Shown here: piece by piece, positions 11,852 to 24,245 of the stretch
How the letters are laid out: the number at the start of each line of letters is the position of its first letter
How positions within the stretch are numbered: position 1 is the stretch's first letter
Source of the DNA: Escallonia rubra
Lineage: Eukaryota; Streptophyta; Magnoliopsida; Escalloniales; Escalloniaceae
Reading direction: 5' to 3'
Length of the DNA: 64,000 nt
Assembly: GCA_033065855.1 (NCBI GenBank)
Contig: JAVXUO010001078.1
Span: forward strand, 62,001-126,000
Notes under the pieces: generated by a model
Seen by the model: only the letters and a program-made list of their open reading frames with translations
What the model was told of the DNA's origin: nothing
Database searches by the model: none
Made by a program: the position numbers and the translations under genes

Positions 11852-14105
11852 TGTAACATCACAGAAATTTAGAGCTCCGTTGCCCTGGACTCACTGATGG
11901 TTAACCTACCACATCACACCAAACCTGCCAAATCCTGTATGGTAACACATACTTCAAAGCATCTATTCCGATATCAACTCAAATTCTTCAATTACAATTT
12001 TACAAAACTGCTTAAATTTAAACTATTAAAACCTAGATTTTTTATAAACTTGACTTTTATAGAACGAGTTGACAGTACCGACCTACACAGGGGTCTTACT
12101 ACAGAGTAGTGGTAGGCTCAGCGAAATCTCACACGGACTTGAAATCCCATTCCCGAGCAGGTTATAGCTGATCATTACCTACAGAAAAGAGTCAAACACA
12201 GGGTGAGCTTTTGAGAGTTCAGTAAGGTCGTACAAGGGCAACTGGAAGAATTTACAAAATGATTCCAAAGAATCCAACCGAGGATGATTTCCAAAATGAT
12301 CAAAAGTCATCATAAATAGATACCAAAATAAACAATAACAATCACGACAGGTTCCAAACCGATCAATAAAAAGATCATTTTCAAAGCCATCACTCCAAAA
12401 TACAATGATGGCTTTCCAAAGGATTTTAAAACGAGTTCAAAAGCAATCTAGGGATGAATTTCAAACAAACATGAACCGTTTGAGACAGTCTTTCCAATCA
12501 TTTCTGAAACAATCATTGTAAGATACAATGTAAACAAATTCAAGTGTTGATCCTGGGCAGTTGCAATGCGATTCAGGCAAAGCCAGTATACGATGCCGTT
12601 CAGGCAAAGCTAGTATGCGACATAATTCAGGAAAATCCAGTATGGTGTACACATGCATGATGTACGAATGCTAGTCCCACTGGGTATTAGTCTGCATTCC
12701 ATGTAGGATTCAAACCAGCCTTATAACGCCTCCCCATAGTACTGTTCCTCAGGTCAACACAAAATCAACAATATCAATGAGCATTAACATGAACTCATCA
12801 CCGAAATCAATTCGGATTTCAATAACAATAAACATAATGATATAAGTCATCCCTCGAAATTTCATAATAACCACAAATAAACAGCAAGAACAATTACAAA
12901 CGATTATCGAATTTAGGCACAACAGTTCATGAGAAAGAATGCAAACAATTATGGAATATGCCCACCATGCAATAACAAGCGAGCATCGATAAGATTTCTA
13001 AATAATCGATTCTGGTTCCATACTGGGGTTTTTTCGACAATAACAATAAATAACTCAGTGTTCGACATTAGCCATACGTAAATTGAAGAATACTTACGAG
13101 TAAGAGTTATCAAAGTAAGGGTTCGGACATAAGTCTTTACTCAGGGTTCAAATAGAAACCTTTACCTGGATCTGAATCTAGATTATCCTAATCGAAAAGT
13201 CTTAATTTAGCATTAACCTAAATAAAATAATCAAATCATCATAACACAGCCTACATTACGATATTATAACTTAATACAGACACACACATACTCTCAAAAT
13301 GAATCCCCCTCACCGGGTACATAAAATTACAAGAATGCCCTTCTCGGACTTAAAGCACCAAAACGGCCTTTCCATGAGTAAAACCGCTAAAATAACCTTA
13401 TTGTATGTGAATTTATTAAAAAATACATTTTCTAGGAAAATTACCAAAATACCCCTTCGGGATGGCAAATTACCAAAATATCCCTCGGGGTTTCCAGCTC
13501 CTGAAAAAACTTAATAACACATTAAAATGTTATTTTAAGCATGTTGAAGTCATTTTGGGCTAAAAAGTATTTTAAAAAAAAATTCCCTGAAAAAATCCTG
13601 AGCATACGTCTCGTAAAAATAATTAATGGGGGTTACTGTTTTAGAATTTGTCAAATTATGACCCAAACTATTTATAAAAATTCGGATTAAAGCTACCTAA
13701 TTAATTTCCTATCTTTAGTGACAATTACAGTTACTATACAAATCAAAACACCTATCGCTTCACCTTTTGCACACACACTTTTATCCCCTACTTTCTGCCG
13801 AACTCACACATTTGTACCCATACACTCACACAGTTCCCAGCCACACACCCTACCCCATTTCTAACCATACAACTCCACCCTAAATACATTCAAACACACA
13901 CTTTAACACGCTAATTACAGCTTTTGTACACACAGATTATACACAATAACACACACACACACACACACACACAGTCATACACTTACCTCAAAGTGTGACG
14001 CATACATACACACAGCCTGTAGTTTCTTGACCGAAATACACTCATTAGACCCCCCCCACCCCAGAAGCCTTACACAGAGACACACTACACAACTCGCGTA
14101 CGCGT

Positions 14106-14158
<53 letters not shown>

Positions 14159-15096
14159 TGATCACACACCTCCTACGTGCGCGCACATAGCACACACGAC
14201 CTACAACCACACACGGCACACTCATTGTCCCACTCCCTTACCTTATACACCCTTATACACACTGAACATACATATATCTTCTGAAAACACACTTAACCTC
14301 ATCTGTTGACCCACACCCATAGCTCCCCACACACCAAAACATACACACAGAGAGCACAGCACAACACACGCAGTGGACAACCACCCACTAATGACCTCGG
14401 AGACGCAGTAAAACACAAGCTAAATCACACACTGAAGATGGTAGAGGGTTAACTTGATGAATTCTCTTTCCATTTCTCCGATTTCCCCGAAACCCCTTGT
14501 TTTCTTTCCTCTCTGTTCTTCATTTCTCCCTATTTCTCTATTTTTTTCTTTTTCTGCTCTGTTCTAAGTTATTGCTTTCCTTCTTTTGCTTTTTTCGTCT
14601 TACCCGAATTCCCCTTTAACTCCCCTGTTTTATCTTCAATATCCAAAACACCACCAATTCATTAGTTTATTATGTAAGTGATTAGTCATCACAAATTAAA
14701 TAGGAGGTGGCATCTCCTTACACCAACTTTTCTGAAAAATTGACACATAAGGCATAATTTTCAAAAATTGCAATATAGCCCCCCAAACTTTAGGTAATTA
14801 CATTTAGGCCCCAAATTAATTCTAGTCTTTATTAGTCTAACTAGATGTCACTAAAATATGCACTTTCACTCCTTTTACTATTTTTCATCACTTAAAACAT
14901 AATTTACATGTACACCCCAAAAGTTTTCTAAAATTACAAAACAACCCAAAAAGTTTTTAAATTATATTTTTTGCCCCAAAATTATTTTAAGCTTCGATAC
15001 TCTATTACTACCCAAGCATTGCCAAAATTATTTCCCGTTTATTTTTTGGGTCACGGATGGCTATTTTAAATAGCTCCCGAAGTTTGAGATATTACA
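11852..15096 (-). repeat. 5' LTR of the large gypsy element
   Basis: About 3.2 kb, the partner of 3488-6831. It shares the opening TGTAACATC, the CA-rich domain (13760-14400) and the closing 'CCCGAAGTTTGAGATATTACA'. It contains a pure CA run of about 50 bases at 14106-14155, much longer than in the partner LTR, so this microsatellite grew after insertion. Confidence 0.85.
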
Positions 15097-15876
15097 GGTG
15101 GTTTTACACCTAGACAGATGGTGCGAAAGGATGAGAACTAATATCAGCGATGCAGGTTGGTGGCATTCCAAGTTCGAGGAACATGGGAGCCTTCCATATA
15201 TTCTAGGTGGCAAGTGCTTGATCGACCGAGCTTCACCACTTTATATGACCCTCTAAATTTGGGTAGTTCTTCCCAGCACCCTCTTAGGGTGTTCATACTT
15301 CTACATTTGAGATAATGAGATGGCGAATCTTGAATTGGCAAGGGCATACCCTTGCATCATGATAACCTAAAGCACAGTGTTGATAGTCTGCTAGGCAAAC
15401 TTGTGCACGGTCGCGTGATTCTTCCAAGAGGTCCAAGTTCATCCGTGCATCTTCATCATTTTGTGTCTAATCATATCGTGCAATGCAGAGAGAAGAAATT
15501 CGTAGCTTTAGTGGGATGACTGTTCTGTACCAAATGCAAAACTGCATGGCATTTCGCTCGTGGTCATACGCAATGTGGCATGGTAAGCCCATCAGATTTT
15601 GGGGAGCTCGTCGATCGGTAAACCTTTTGTGAAATCCAACTTCTTCTTTATCCCTTGCAGTAGAGTGTGATTAGTAATTTTACTGTCCGTTGGATCGTGG
15701 GTTAGAAACTAATGTGAAGTAGTACTTAATTTTGAGGTTTGAGCATAACTGGCAGAATGTTGGGTTGTCAAGTTGCTTCGCGTTATCGATTACCAAAATT
15801 TGAGGGATACCGAAGTGGCAAACGACTACTCCCCAAAAGAAGTCTTTGCACATCTGTTGATGGAATTGTAAGTACA
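15097..15876 (-). pseudogene. Ty3/gypsy integrase and polyprotein C-terminus relic
   Basis: On the minus strand, 15680-15877 reads with phrases CHFGIPQILVIDN and NLKIKYYFTLVSNP. These match the integrase core pattern 'CRFGIP..L.SDNG' and 'GIKH.F....P..NGQ'. Further on come DLLEESRDRAQV (about 15400-15440), then SYKVVKLGRSSTCHLEYMEG and VPRTWNATNLHR (15144-15260). This is the usual end of Athila/Tat-like gypsy polyproteins. It is a broken fragment on the same strand as, but not part of, the 3488-15096 element, which seems to have inserted at its 3' side. Confidence 0.75.
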
Positions 15877-16179
15877 CGAATAATAATCATAATGCTCCCT
15901 GGGAAGAAAATTTAGCAGATAATTATGACAATCTTCTTCCTCATTTTTCCACATTGCAACATACTTATTATGCTCCATCCATTCTTCCTTCTCCATTTTT
16001 TTATTGTCTACCTTCTTTGGATTTTTGGTGGTTAGAATCCAAACCACCTTCATCAACTTAAGACCAAACAACACCTTGCTAGCCCATATTTTAAAGTTTT
16101 GTCCACCAAAATGAAATGGCTTATTTAAGGCATTTGAACCGGTTGCGGGAGTGGTAGAAGAGGTAGTGAAATTTGTCAT
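15877..16179 (-). pseudogene. Ty1/copia Gag N-terminal relic
   Basis: The minus strand reads MTNFTTSSTTPATGSNALNK at the start, then FHFGGQNFKIWASKVLFGLK, then a Trp-rich acidic stretch and CHNYLLNFLP. This matches the start of plant copia Gag ('F.G.NF..W..K....L' then 'C...IL..L'). It stops abruptly where gypsy integrase sequence begins, so two unrelated relics abut here. Confidence 0.65.
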
Positions 16180-16567
16180 GGAATCATCTTAAATTGTTGC
16201 AAGTGTTACAAGAAATGCAAGAACAATTATGAAAAATAATGTAAAGATTACTTGGCCGAGGCGCGGACTAGGTCGCTTTCTTAAAACGATTTGTGCTACT
16301 TCGGTTTACCACCGGTATAGCGAGGTTTATGATGCGTCACCTCTTGGATACAACAACCTAGCTCTAATTGTTACTTCACTTGTATTTTTGCATAAATGAA
16401 TGAAACCGAAGTTTCACCCGATACCTTTTGAAATGCCAATATTCTAGTTGTATAAAAAGTAAAGAAGACAAAGACAAAGAGAGAAAGCTTGAGTTGATGT
16501 GTAGCAATAAAAAAAGAAACGACTCCTTTGATAGTTGAGGTAGAGGTCTAAGGTTTAATTCACAGAT
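16180..16567 (-). other. Probable leader/LTR edge of the copia relic
   Basis: Non-coding sequence upstream (minus strand) of the copia gag relic. A phrase 'CAATTAGAGCTAGG' near 16360 could be a decayed primer site. No LTR boundary was fixed. Confidence 0.35.
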
Positions 16568-18044
16568 TGTCACGCCCTAAACCCACAGCTGGGCCAAGCC
16601 CATTGGACTCTCACCAAGGCTCTACCAGACCTTACTAGCTAAAACCAATGCAAACTACAGGTGCTTAACCACAATTTCATGTAAAAAAATGTATATCCAT
16701 TTTCTTTACCATCTTGCTCACAATAACGTACACTCAGGATAGAACTCAAAGTCATCTAATGCAATTTCGAAGCTTCGATTATAAAATTCCAAACCCACGC
16801 TCGTCACCAACACCTTACTCTTAAACCAAAAGTGAGCATCCACATTCTCAATAAGTAACCAATGACCTAACTAGCTAGACTATAGAATGTCAGAAAATAA
16901 CTCAGTATACTTAATAGAAACTTTACTGAGAGATAATACTTTAGAGCAGTAAAGAGAAATATATTTGATAAAGCATAATAAGACATAAGTAAAAAAATTC
17001 TAAGGGCATAAAAACCATTTAGTATTAGAACATCATCATTAAAAGGTTTCAGCCCAATATGAACTCAAACAATATGATGCGGCCAGCATTTGGTCCTACT
17101 GACTTGAACCCGAAATCTCACCTCAAGATAATTTCATTGTGGAAGCATGTGGCGACCACGTGCAACAGTATCGTGAATTTACATTTTGTCCAGTTGAAAA
17201 TGATCCAAAATCTCACTTTCTCCAGTTAGCTATGGGGCACAAAAATCGAATAAGCAAAACTGCCCATTCTGTTCTATCGAAAATAAGGTCGATGAACTTC
17301 TAATGGTCAAACCATCGCATAATCATTTCAATAATCTTTTGAAACGTTTCAAATCCAAAAGATATCAAATACAAAAGCAAATCTCTTTGCATTAAACATA
17401 CAAAATCCAACTTTTATTACAATTGTGTACATGTCAGTCCGGTTTTTAACGAGAAATAAGTGTCACTAAAAGATTTTAGGCAAGCGATTCTTTCCTTCAA
17501 GAAAATAGATAATGTCACCAAAAGCAATTCATTTCAGGTAAACAGTGATTTTCCAAAAAATTAACATATTCGCTGTATAAAAATACTAGATGGATCGAAA
17601 GAGCACTTATTTGAATGGCCAAATATTCCGGAGTTACTCCAAATCCCAGTTCTAGTCCTCTACTGCATCTATAATTCAAGAATCAAATGTAGATAAGTTT
17701 TTCATAGCGTAAAGGTATCTCGTTCCCTTCTCATAATCCTATCGTACTCACACGCTACCCCTTATTCCAAAATACACACATTGTACACTATCCCCTGACA
17801 AATGTACACAGCATACACATACCCAAGCATAGGGCACATAGAAGCGAACATAAGGTACAAAACAAGTATAAGATACACACTCACACCTTGTACATATATT
17901 GTAGACACACATAGTGTACACACAGTGTACACCCACATTGCTTATAAACACACACTATATACACACGTAATATTACACACACACACACACACACACACAG
18001 TGTACACCCACATTACTTATAAACACACACTATATACACACGTA

Positions 18045-18083
<39 letters not shown>

Positions 18084-18240
18084 TCAAACAGTACACACAG
18101 AATACACGCACGCACACACATCGCTGCACACACATAATACACACGCGCTCCATACCAACAAAACCAAACACACCTGCATGCATATTAAACACAGTACATG
18201 CTCACACACTATATAGTTTTATAGGTGGATACACAATACA
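16568..18240. repeat. Truncated gypsy-type LTR, CA-rich
   Basis: It begins TGTCACGCCCTAAACCCA, a typical LTR edge. It runs through a 'GTGAGCA...AACTCAG' zone like that of the other gypsy LTRs in the window and then a CA/TA-rich domain (17760-18200). Within that domain a unit of about 70 bp with 'GTACACCCACATT' and 'ACACACGTAATATTACAC' is duplicated (17920-18060). The other end is missing and CACTA transposase sequence follows directly. Short frames over the CA repeats are not coding. Confidence 0.6.
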
Positions 18241-18243
18241 CTA

Positions 18244-20641
18244 GAATGGTGGTAAAATGGCATCTTCTCCGGTACGGTTTTATGGGTGGATACACAAGAT
18301 GGACGCAGCACGGGGAAACAATAGTATTGTCATCCAACCCGACTAGTCAAGCTGAAGTTAGAGAAGAGGCATAGTATGATTACTGAGATATGATTATGGA
18401 TACTCCGCATGCTAATGTTGAATTGGGTGTCTACCGCGGCGATGACAGTCCCCAGCAGCCGAACGAGGGGGCTAATCCATTTTATGATTTCTTGAGAGAC
18501 GTAGAGGAGCCGTTGTGGGATGTAATCCAGAACTTACACGGTTTCTGCGGTTAGTAGGTTATTATAGTTGAAATAGGACCACGGGCTAAATGAGAAAGGA
18601 TTTAACGAGTTTGTTACTTTTATCAAAGAAATTTTGCCGGATAGTGAAAAATCCCGCCGTACTATGATGTGAAGAAGATGATGAGGAAACTTGGATTGAG
18701 CTATGAACAGATAGATGCGTGCAATAACGACTGTGTATTGTTTTGGAAAGAGAATAAAGACTTGATACGGTGTCTAGTATGTGATCATTCGAGGTATAAA
18801 AAGGACGAATGTAAGAAGAAAAACATTGCATGGAAGGTACTCCAATATTTTCCAGTTACCCCAAGGCTTCAGAGGATGTACTGTTCCTCCAATACAACTG
18901 AACATATAAGGGCTCACTATGAGACTCGTAGCAACGATGCCGATGTGCTGACACACCTAGCTGATGGAGAGGCGTGGAAAGAGTTTGACCGCAGGTATCC
19001 AAGCTTTGCTCAGGAAGTTCAGAATGTTAGACTTGGTTTGGCAACTAATGGGTTGAACCCTTTCGGGCAGTCTAGCACGCCTTACTCCACATGGCCTATT
19101 ATTACTATCATATACAACCTTCCAACATGCATGTGCATGAAGAAGCTATACATGTTTTTGTTGTTACTTATTCCGAGGCCGAAGAGTCTCGGCAAGGACA
19201 TAAATGTGTGTTTAAGGCCGTTGATTGATGAGCTCAAACAGATGTGGGATCATGGAGTCAACACTTGTGATGCATCCTTAAACAGAAGTTTCAGATGAGG
19301 GCTGCTTTGATGTGGACTATACAAGATTTCTCCGCATTGGGAATGACGCGTGGGTGAAGAACACATGGAAAGTTAGCATGCCCTGCTTGTATAGGCGTTA
19401 ATCCCGGTCATACGTTAAAGCACGGCGGTAAGCCCTCGTGGTTCGGATGTCACCGAATGCTTTTGCCAACAGACAATCAGTTCTGTAGGCAGAAGGATAA
19501 ATTCTACGGGACAATTGAGTGTGAGGTTGTCACACTGGACTACCCATCTGGTGAAGAAGTGCTCTCGCACTTGTAGGCACTTGATACTGACATACCGTAT
19601 GGCAAGGGTGTGCCGGATCAGAAGATTCCATGATATGGGAAAGAGCACAACGGGAGGAAACAATATATTTTCTGTGAGTTAGCCTACTGGAGGACACTCA
19701 TTATCCAAAATAATATGGATGTGATGCACATTGAGAAGAATGTTTTTGATAATGTGTTCAACACAGTGATGAATGTCAAGGGGAAATCAAAAGATCACCT
19801 TAAAGCAAGAAATGATCTACAACAGTTGGGTGTACGCCGTGAACTGCATCCTCGGACAGTCAGCGGGAGGATGCTACTTCCGAAAGCACATTACTATCTA
19901 GATAAGAAACATGTTGAGAATGTCTGTTAGTGGGTTAAGAATTTGAAGCTTCCAGATTAGTATGCATCCAACATATCTTGTTGCTGCAATGTATTGGAAT
20001 ACAAGTTCCAAGGGATGAAGAGTCACGACTATCACGTATTTATGGAAATATACGTTCATATTGCCTTCCGGGGACTGTTGCCAAGGATTGTATGCGAGAC
20101 TTTAACTGAATTATCTCATTTCTTTCGAAATATCTGTTCTTCTACAATCATGGTAAGTAACATAGAAGTGCTTGAGAAGAACATTGTGTTGACAATTTGC
20201 AAGCTCGAGAAAATCTTCCCACCGTCATTCTTTGATTCAATGGAGCATTTGCCCGTTCACTTGGCGTATAAAACTGAGATGGGTGGGCCTCTGCAATATC
20301 GATGGATATATCCATTCGAGAGGTATTGCTTTAACTCTATGTTGTTTGTTTACACGTTATGCAAACACTGTTTCACTGATATTCCACCTAACTCTATTCG
20401 TTTAATTCCTAGGTTTATGCTCCATTTGAAGAAGAAAGTCCGTAATAAAACTCGTGTTGAGGGGTCAATTACCGAGGCTTACGTGATGGAAGAGCTTGTA
20501 AACTTTTGTAGCCAATATTTTGAGCCTAATGTTGATACAAGGTTAAATCAACTAGGCCGAAATGAGCCCGGAGCCAGCACACATTTGGAAGGGCAATTGT
20601 CAATATTCAAGCAGTCAGGTAGTTCGTTCCAACGAACCTAT
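18244..20641 (+). pseudogene. CACTA (En/Spm) TNP2 transposase relic
   Basis: Plus-strand sequence runs through the TNP2 family (transposase of CACTA DNA elements, which cuts and reinserts the element in the nucleus). In order: YEQIDACNNDCVLFWKENKD (18705), VLQYFPVTPRLQRMY (18838), HLADGEAWKEFDRRYPSF (18955), VRLGLATNGLNPFGQSSTPY (19025), YNLPTCMCMKKLYMF (19115), VMHIEKNVFDNV (19718), then a DUF4218-like region with LPVHLAYKTEMGGPLQYRWI (20250). It is broken by an in-frame TGA after residue 209 of the longest piece, stops near 19400, 19575 and 19930, and frame changes between pieces. A short intron-like interval (about 20345-20412, ending TTCCTAG) sits where the copy at 46839-50190 also has one. 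The sequence stops at 20641 where copia DNA begins. No CACTA ends are visible. Confidence 0.85.
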
Positions 20642-20658
20642 GGAGAAACATTGTGTAC

Positions 20659-21124
20659 TCATCTTGTCTCTAACTCATGGAGAAATCGCTTCATCCATAG
20701 CATTTCATTTCCTGCTTCGGCAACTGCAATGTACTTGACCTCTGTTGTTGATGGGGCAACACATTTTTGCAGTCTGGAATGCCATGATACAGCTCCACCT
20801 GCAAAAGTAAATAAAAAACCAGATGTGGATTTTCTGCCAAACTTGACTTTGAGTTTCCAAAACTCAAGCATAGATTAAACTGCCTTTCCAATGTCTGAAG
20901 ATCCATTTCATTACTTCCCAATGTTCTTTTCCTAGATTAGCAAGGAACCTGCTAATCACATCAATGGCTTGTGAAATGTCCGGTCGAGTGCAAACCATTG
21001 CATGCATCAAACTCCTCACTGCTGAGGAGTACAGAGTATCTGTCAACTTTTCATTTGAACAAGATTTCTTCCCGAGTTTAAAATGATTGGCGAAAGGTGT
21101 GCTGACCGGATTAGAATCCTTCAT
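20659..21124 (-). pseudogene. Copia RNase H region relic
   Basis: The minus strand reads SLMHAMVCTRPDISQAIDVI and then TSGFLFTFAGGAVSWHSRLQ. These match the copia pattern 'L.Y...TRPDI..AV...SRF' and the RNase H motif 'STSGY.F...G.VSW.S..Q', followed by APSTTEVKYIAVAEA. The domain is incomplete at its C-terminal side. Confidence 0.85.
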
Positions 21125-21191
21125 ATTGAACCTCTCAAGTACCTTTTTATTGTACTTTTATTGTGATAACCACAACCTTTTGGTCTTCATG

Positions 21192-21860
21192 TCACGTACA
21201 AGCTGCATTCCCAAAATCTGACGTGCTTGAAAAGTCCATTTCAAAGGACTTTGACAATTCTTTCTTGAGTTCTTCAATCAATTTCCTATCTTGTCCAACA
21301 AGCAACATGTCATCAATATATAATAATAAGATAACAAAGTTACCTTCAGGCAATGTTCTGACATATACACATGGATCAACAATAATCCTCTTGTAGCCAT
21401 GACTCACCATAAAAGAGTAATTTCTTGTACCACTATCTTGGTGTCTGTTTTAACCCGTCAAGACTTTTCTTTAACTTACAGACCATGTGCTTCTTCCCTT
21501 TGACTTTAAACCCTTCAAGTTGTTTCATATAAAGTTCTTTGTCTAGATCACCATGTTGAAATGCAGTCTCCTCATCTAACTGCTCGAGCTCAAGGTTTAA
21601 GCTAGCAGCTATACCTAAAACAACACGAATAGAGCTCATCTTCACAACCAGGGAGAAAATCTCATCGAAGTCAATAGCTTTGTTCTGGCCAAAACCTTTA
21701 ACCACCAATCTAGCTTTGTACTTCACTAGCCTATCACTATATTTCTTTAACTTGAACACCAATTTTTTCTTTAAGGATTTTCTGCCTTTTGGAAGCTCCA
21801 CCAACTCATAAGTATTATTTTTCAGCAAATAACTCATCTTTTCTTGCATGGCCTTCAACC
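21192..21860 (-). pseudogene. Copia reverse transcriptase relic
   Basis: Minus-strand phrases FKLKKYSDRLVKYKARLVVK, DFDEIFSLVVKMSSIRVVLG, LEQLDEETAFQHGDLDKELY and LLLYIDDMLLVGQD follow the order of the copia reverse transcriptase. The last contains the catalytic YxDD box. The region is broken into pieces. Confidence 0.9.
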
Positions 21861-22208
21861 ATTTGTCTATGTCTTTATGAGATTATGCTTCATAAAAGTT
21901 TATGTTCGCTGTCTGCTGTAACCAAAACATAATCTGAACTTGGGTACCTTGTAGATGGTCTATGCTTCCTCGTGGACCTCTTGACTTGAGGTTCCAGAAC
22001 CATTGATGGAGGGGTTTGCTCACCCTGCTCGACACCTTCATCATCGGGCATATCACCGTCATCAACTAGTGTTTGCTCATCTTCTACATCAGGTTCTTCT
22101 TCTGGAATACCTACACCATTTGTGGAAGTATCTGATTGAGAAGAGATTGGTGTAAACCTAGTAACACCATCTACTACAGCTTTTGGATTGACATATTTTG
22201 AATCTGCG

Positions 22209-22631
22209 TCATCTCGTGCTCATAGAACACCACATCCCAGCTTCTGATGATCTTATTTCTCTCAGGATCCCATAGCATGTGTCCAAACTCATCGTCACCA
22301 TAGCCAATAAATAGGGAACAACCTTATCATCCAGCTTCAACCTTTGCTTCTTATGTACACGCGCAAATGTTTTACAACCAAATACCTTCAAATAAGAGTA
22401 TGACACATTCCGCCCGGTCCACACTCTCTCGGGAATGCCAAACTCAAGGGGAGCTGATGGAGATATATTGTTTAGGTAGCATGCCATACGATTAGATTCA
22501 CCCCTGAATGATTTAGGCAAATTAGCCATCTTTAGCATACATCTCGCTTTCTCAACAATTGTGCGGTTCATTCTTTCCGCTATACCATTTTGTTGAGAAG
22601 TGCTAGGTACTGTCTTCATGCAAAATTTCAT
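22209..22631 (-). pseudogene. Copia integrase C-terminal relic
   Basis: The minus strand reads PSTSQQNGIAERMNRTIVEK, the end of the copia integrase core ('TPQQNGVAERMNRT..E'), then ARCMLKMANLPKSFRGE and YSYLKVFGCKTFARVHKKQR. The N-terminal part of integrase is not present upstream. Confidence 0.9.
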
Positions 22632-22739
22632 ACTTCGAGAGGTACCTTTTTAAACTCGTTCGAAGTGTACTAACCTTCATTATCAGTGCAGATGCATGAA
22701 AATTCTGAAACGCCTATTTTTTCGTCTTCAAGAAATATA

Positions 22740-23529
22740 TCCACATGCTTCCACACATAAAAATTTCTTTTTATGTGTCCTTCTTTGCCACAATGGTGTC
22801 ACTTCCGTCTTTCTCTGGACTGAGACTTGCCTTTGGATCTACTCCCAGATTTACCTCTGAATTTGCCACAGCTTCGATTGTTACTTCTACCCCTGTTTTC
22901 AGTAACAAGTGCATGCGGTTCCATCTTCTTCATTTTCTATTGAAGTAAGAGAGATGAAGTAACATCGTGTAGAAAGAGAGTATCCTTCCCATGTAGTAAG
23001 ATAGTAACCAAATTATCATAGGAAGAGGATAGCGATGCTAGGAGAGCCAATGCTTTATTCTCCTGTATAATTTTCACCTCTATATTTGCCAATTGAGTGA
23101 TTATATCATTGAAGATATTTAAATGCATCAGAAAATTCATACCTTCCTTCATCTGTAATGCATACAACTTTCTTTTCAAGTAAAGCTTATTTGTCATGTT
23201 TTTTTTTTTGTTGCCATGTACAAGCTTTCCAGCTTCCTCCAAATCTCCACGGCTTTGTGAACATCATTCACATTGTTGAAATCTTCATCTGACAAAATTA
23301 AGTCGGATCGAACTGCCCGCCTTCTCGTCCATCTCTTCCAATCTTCACTTTTAAGATTGTCTGACTTCTTTTCTTGTAGTACCTTATGTACGCCTTCTTG
23401 AATAAGAAGATATCTCATTCTCCTTTGCCAGTTGGAGAAATTGTCATGACCGTTGAATTTCTCAACCTCGTATTTTGGACCAGTCATATTTATCAATATT
23501 TTTAAAAAATGATAGAGTTGACACACCAA
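22740..23529 (-). pseudogene. Copia Gag relic
   Basis: The minus strand begins near MTGPKYEVEKFNGHDNFSNW, the standard start of Retrofit/Ale-type copia Gag, and continues WRKLESLYMATKKKT (23200). It then reads LYLKRKLYALQMKEGMNFLM and ALALLASLSSSYDNLVTILL (22950-23180), the UBN2-type gag domain. A Lys/Arg/Ser-rich tail with a zinc-knuckle-like HHCGKEGHIKRN lies at about 22765-22800. Confidence 0.85.
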
Positions 23530-23545
23530 AGCTCTTGATAGCAGT

Positions 23546-24245
23546 TGTTGGGATTTAAACCCTTAAACAGATACAACTAGCACAACAACAAAAAAAAAAG
23601 AAAATATAAAAACTGTCACACACAAAAAATATAGACACAAATATTTAACGTGGTTCGGCCTCTTGCCTACGTCCACCGGAAGATAGTGAGAATGTTGTAT
23701 TATAAAATGGAGAAGTTACAAGAGAACTTTCATATACTCACTCAGACCCAATTTCCGGACACACTTAAAACTGACCTCGCTATTTTTCTTTTAGTGAATA
23801 AAAACTCTCTGTGGTTTTTCTCACTCACTAGGGCTATTACAAAAGCACTTAATACTCTTATATTTGAACTACAATCATAAGTTCTAAATTCCTAACACCC
23901 TTTTTAGCTCTCAGTGGCTAAGTCACTTTGCTCTCAATGGCTAATGCTTCTCGATGGTGTTTGATGTGTGTTTTTCGAATGCTTCTGCATTCTTCTCTTT
24001 ATATAGGAGAGGGGTAGGTGAGAATTCTTTTGGTCAAAAGAAAATAGCCCATGTTTTTCATGGATTACTTTTGCAATAGTGGCAATCCATTTAGTCAGAT
24101 TGAAACGCTGTTCAATACCTGGCTTGATGCGAAAACTTGAATTCTTCATATACTCCAAGTTGCTATGTGACTATGTGAGTTCCATGTGTTGAGACTTTCT
24201 TCTCCATTTCTCATTCACGTGGGATGGCATAATGTGAAGCCAACA
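23546..24245 (-). repeat. 5' LTR of the copia element
   Basis: About 700 bp. On the minus strand it starts TGTTGGCTTCACATTATG and ends AAATCCCAACA, with TGTTGG/CCAACA inverted ends. It is followed at once by a sequence resembling a tRNA primer site (CTGCTATCAAGAGC). The matching 3' LTR is absent from the window. Confidence 0.75.

Larger units (their letters stand above)
3488..15096 (-). mobile_element. Degraded Ty3/gypsy LTR retrotransposon with nested Mutator-like insertion
   Basis: Two long homologous blocks in the same orientation bound this region: 3488-6831 and 11852-15096. Read on the minus strand, each starts TGTAATATC-like and ends GATGTTACA-like. A purine tract (6832-6844) lies inside the left copy and a tRNA-primer-like site inside the right copy, so the element reads right to left. 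A five-base flank GGTTG on the left and GGTGG on the right is a likely target duplication with one change. Gag and protease traces are recognisable between the LTRs. The space downstream of the protease is too short for a full reverse transcriptase, RNase H and integrase. Its frames carry many breaks (well over ten). The LTRs have diverged widely, so the insertion is old. Among plant lineages the layout resembles chromovirus/Tekay-type elements, which is inference. Confidence 0.85.
20642..24245 (-). mobile_element. Truncated Ty1/copia retrotransposon
   Basis: Reading right to left: a 5' LTR (23546-24245), a primer-site-like sequence, Gag, a knuckle-like stretch, the end of integrase, reverse transcriptase and the start of RNase H. 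The 3' end is missing, with no second LTR, and part of the protease/integrase block is absent. Several breaks occur across the frames. It abuts the CACTA transposase relic at its truncated end and the WAK region at its LTR end. Domain order (integrase before reverse transcriptase) identifies it as copia rather than gypsy. Confidence 0.85.

Noticed and set aside
11279-11872. 197-codon open frame on the plus strand
   Set aside because: It runs from the 113-bp minisatellite through the terminal inverted repeat of the Mutator-like element and across its edge into the LTR. A gene would not follow those boundaries.
16320-16400. Possible tRNA gene near the copia leader
   Set aside because: Only a primer-site-like phrase is present. 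No paired A and B boxes or cloverleaf could be read.
17802-18137. 111-codon Thr/His/Tyr-rich frame
   Set aside because: Translation of the CA/TA microsatellite domain of an LTR.
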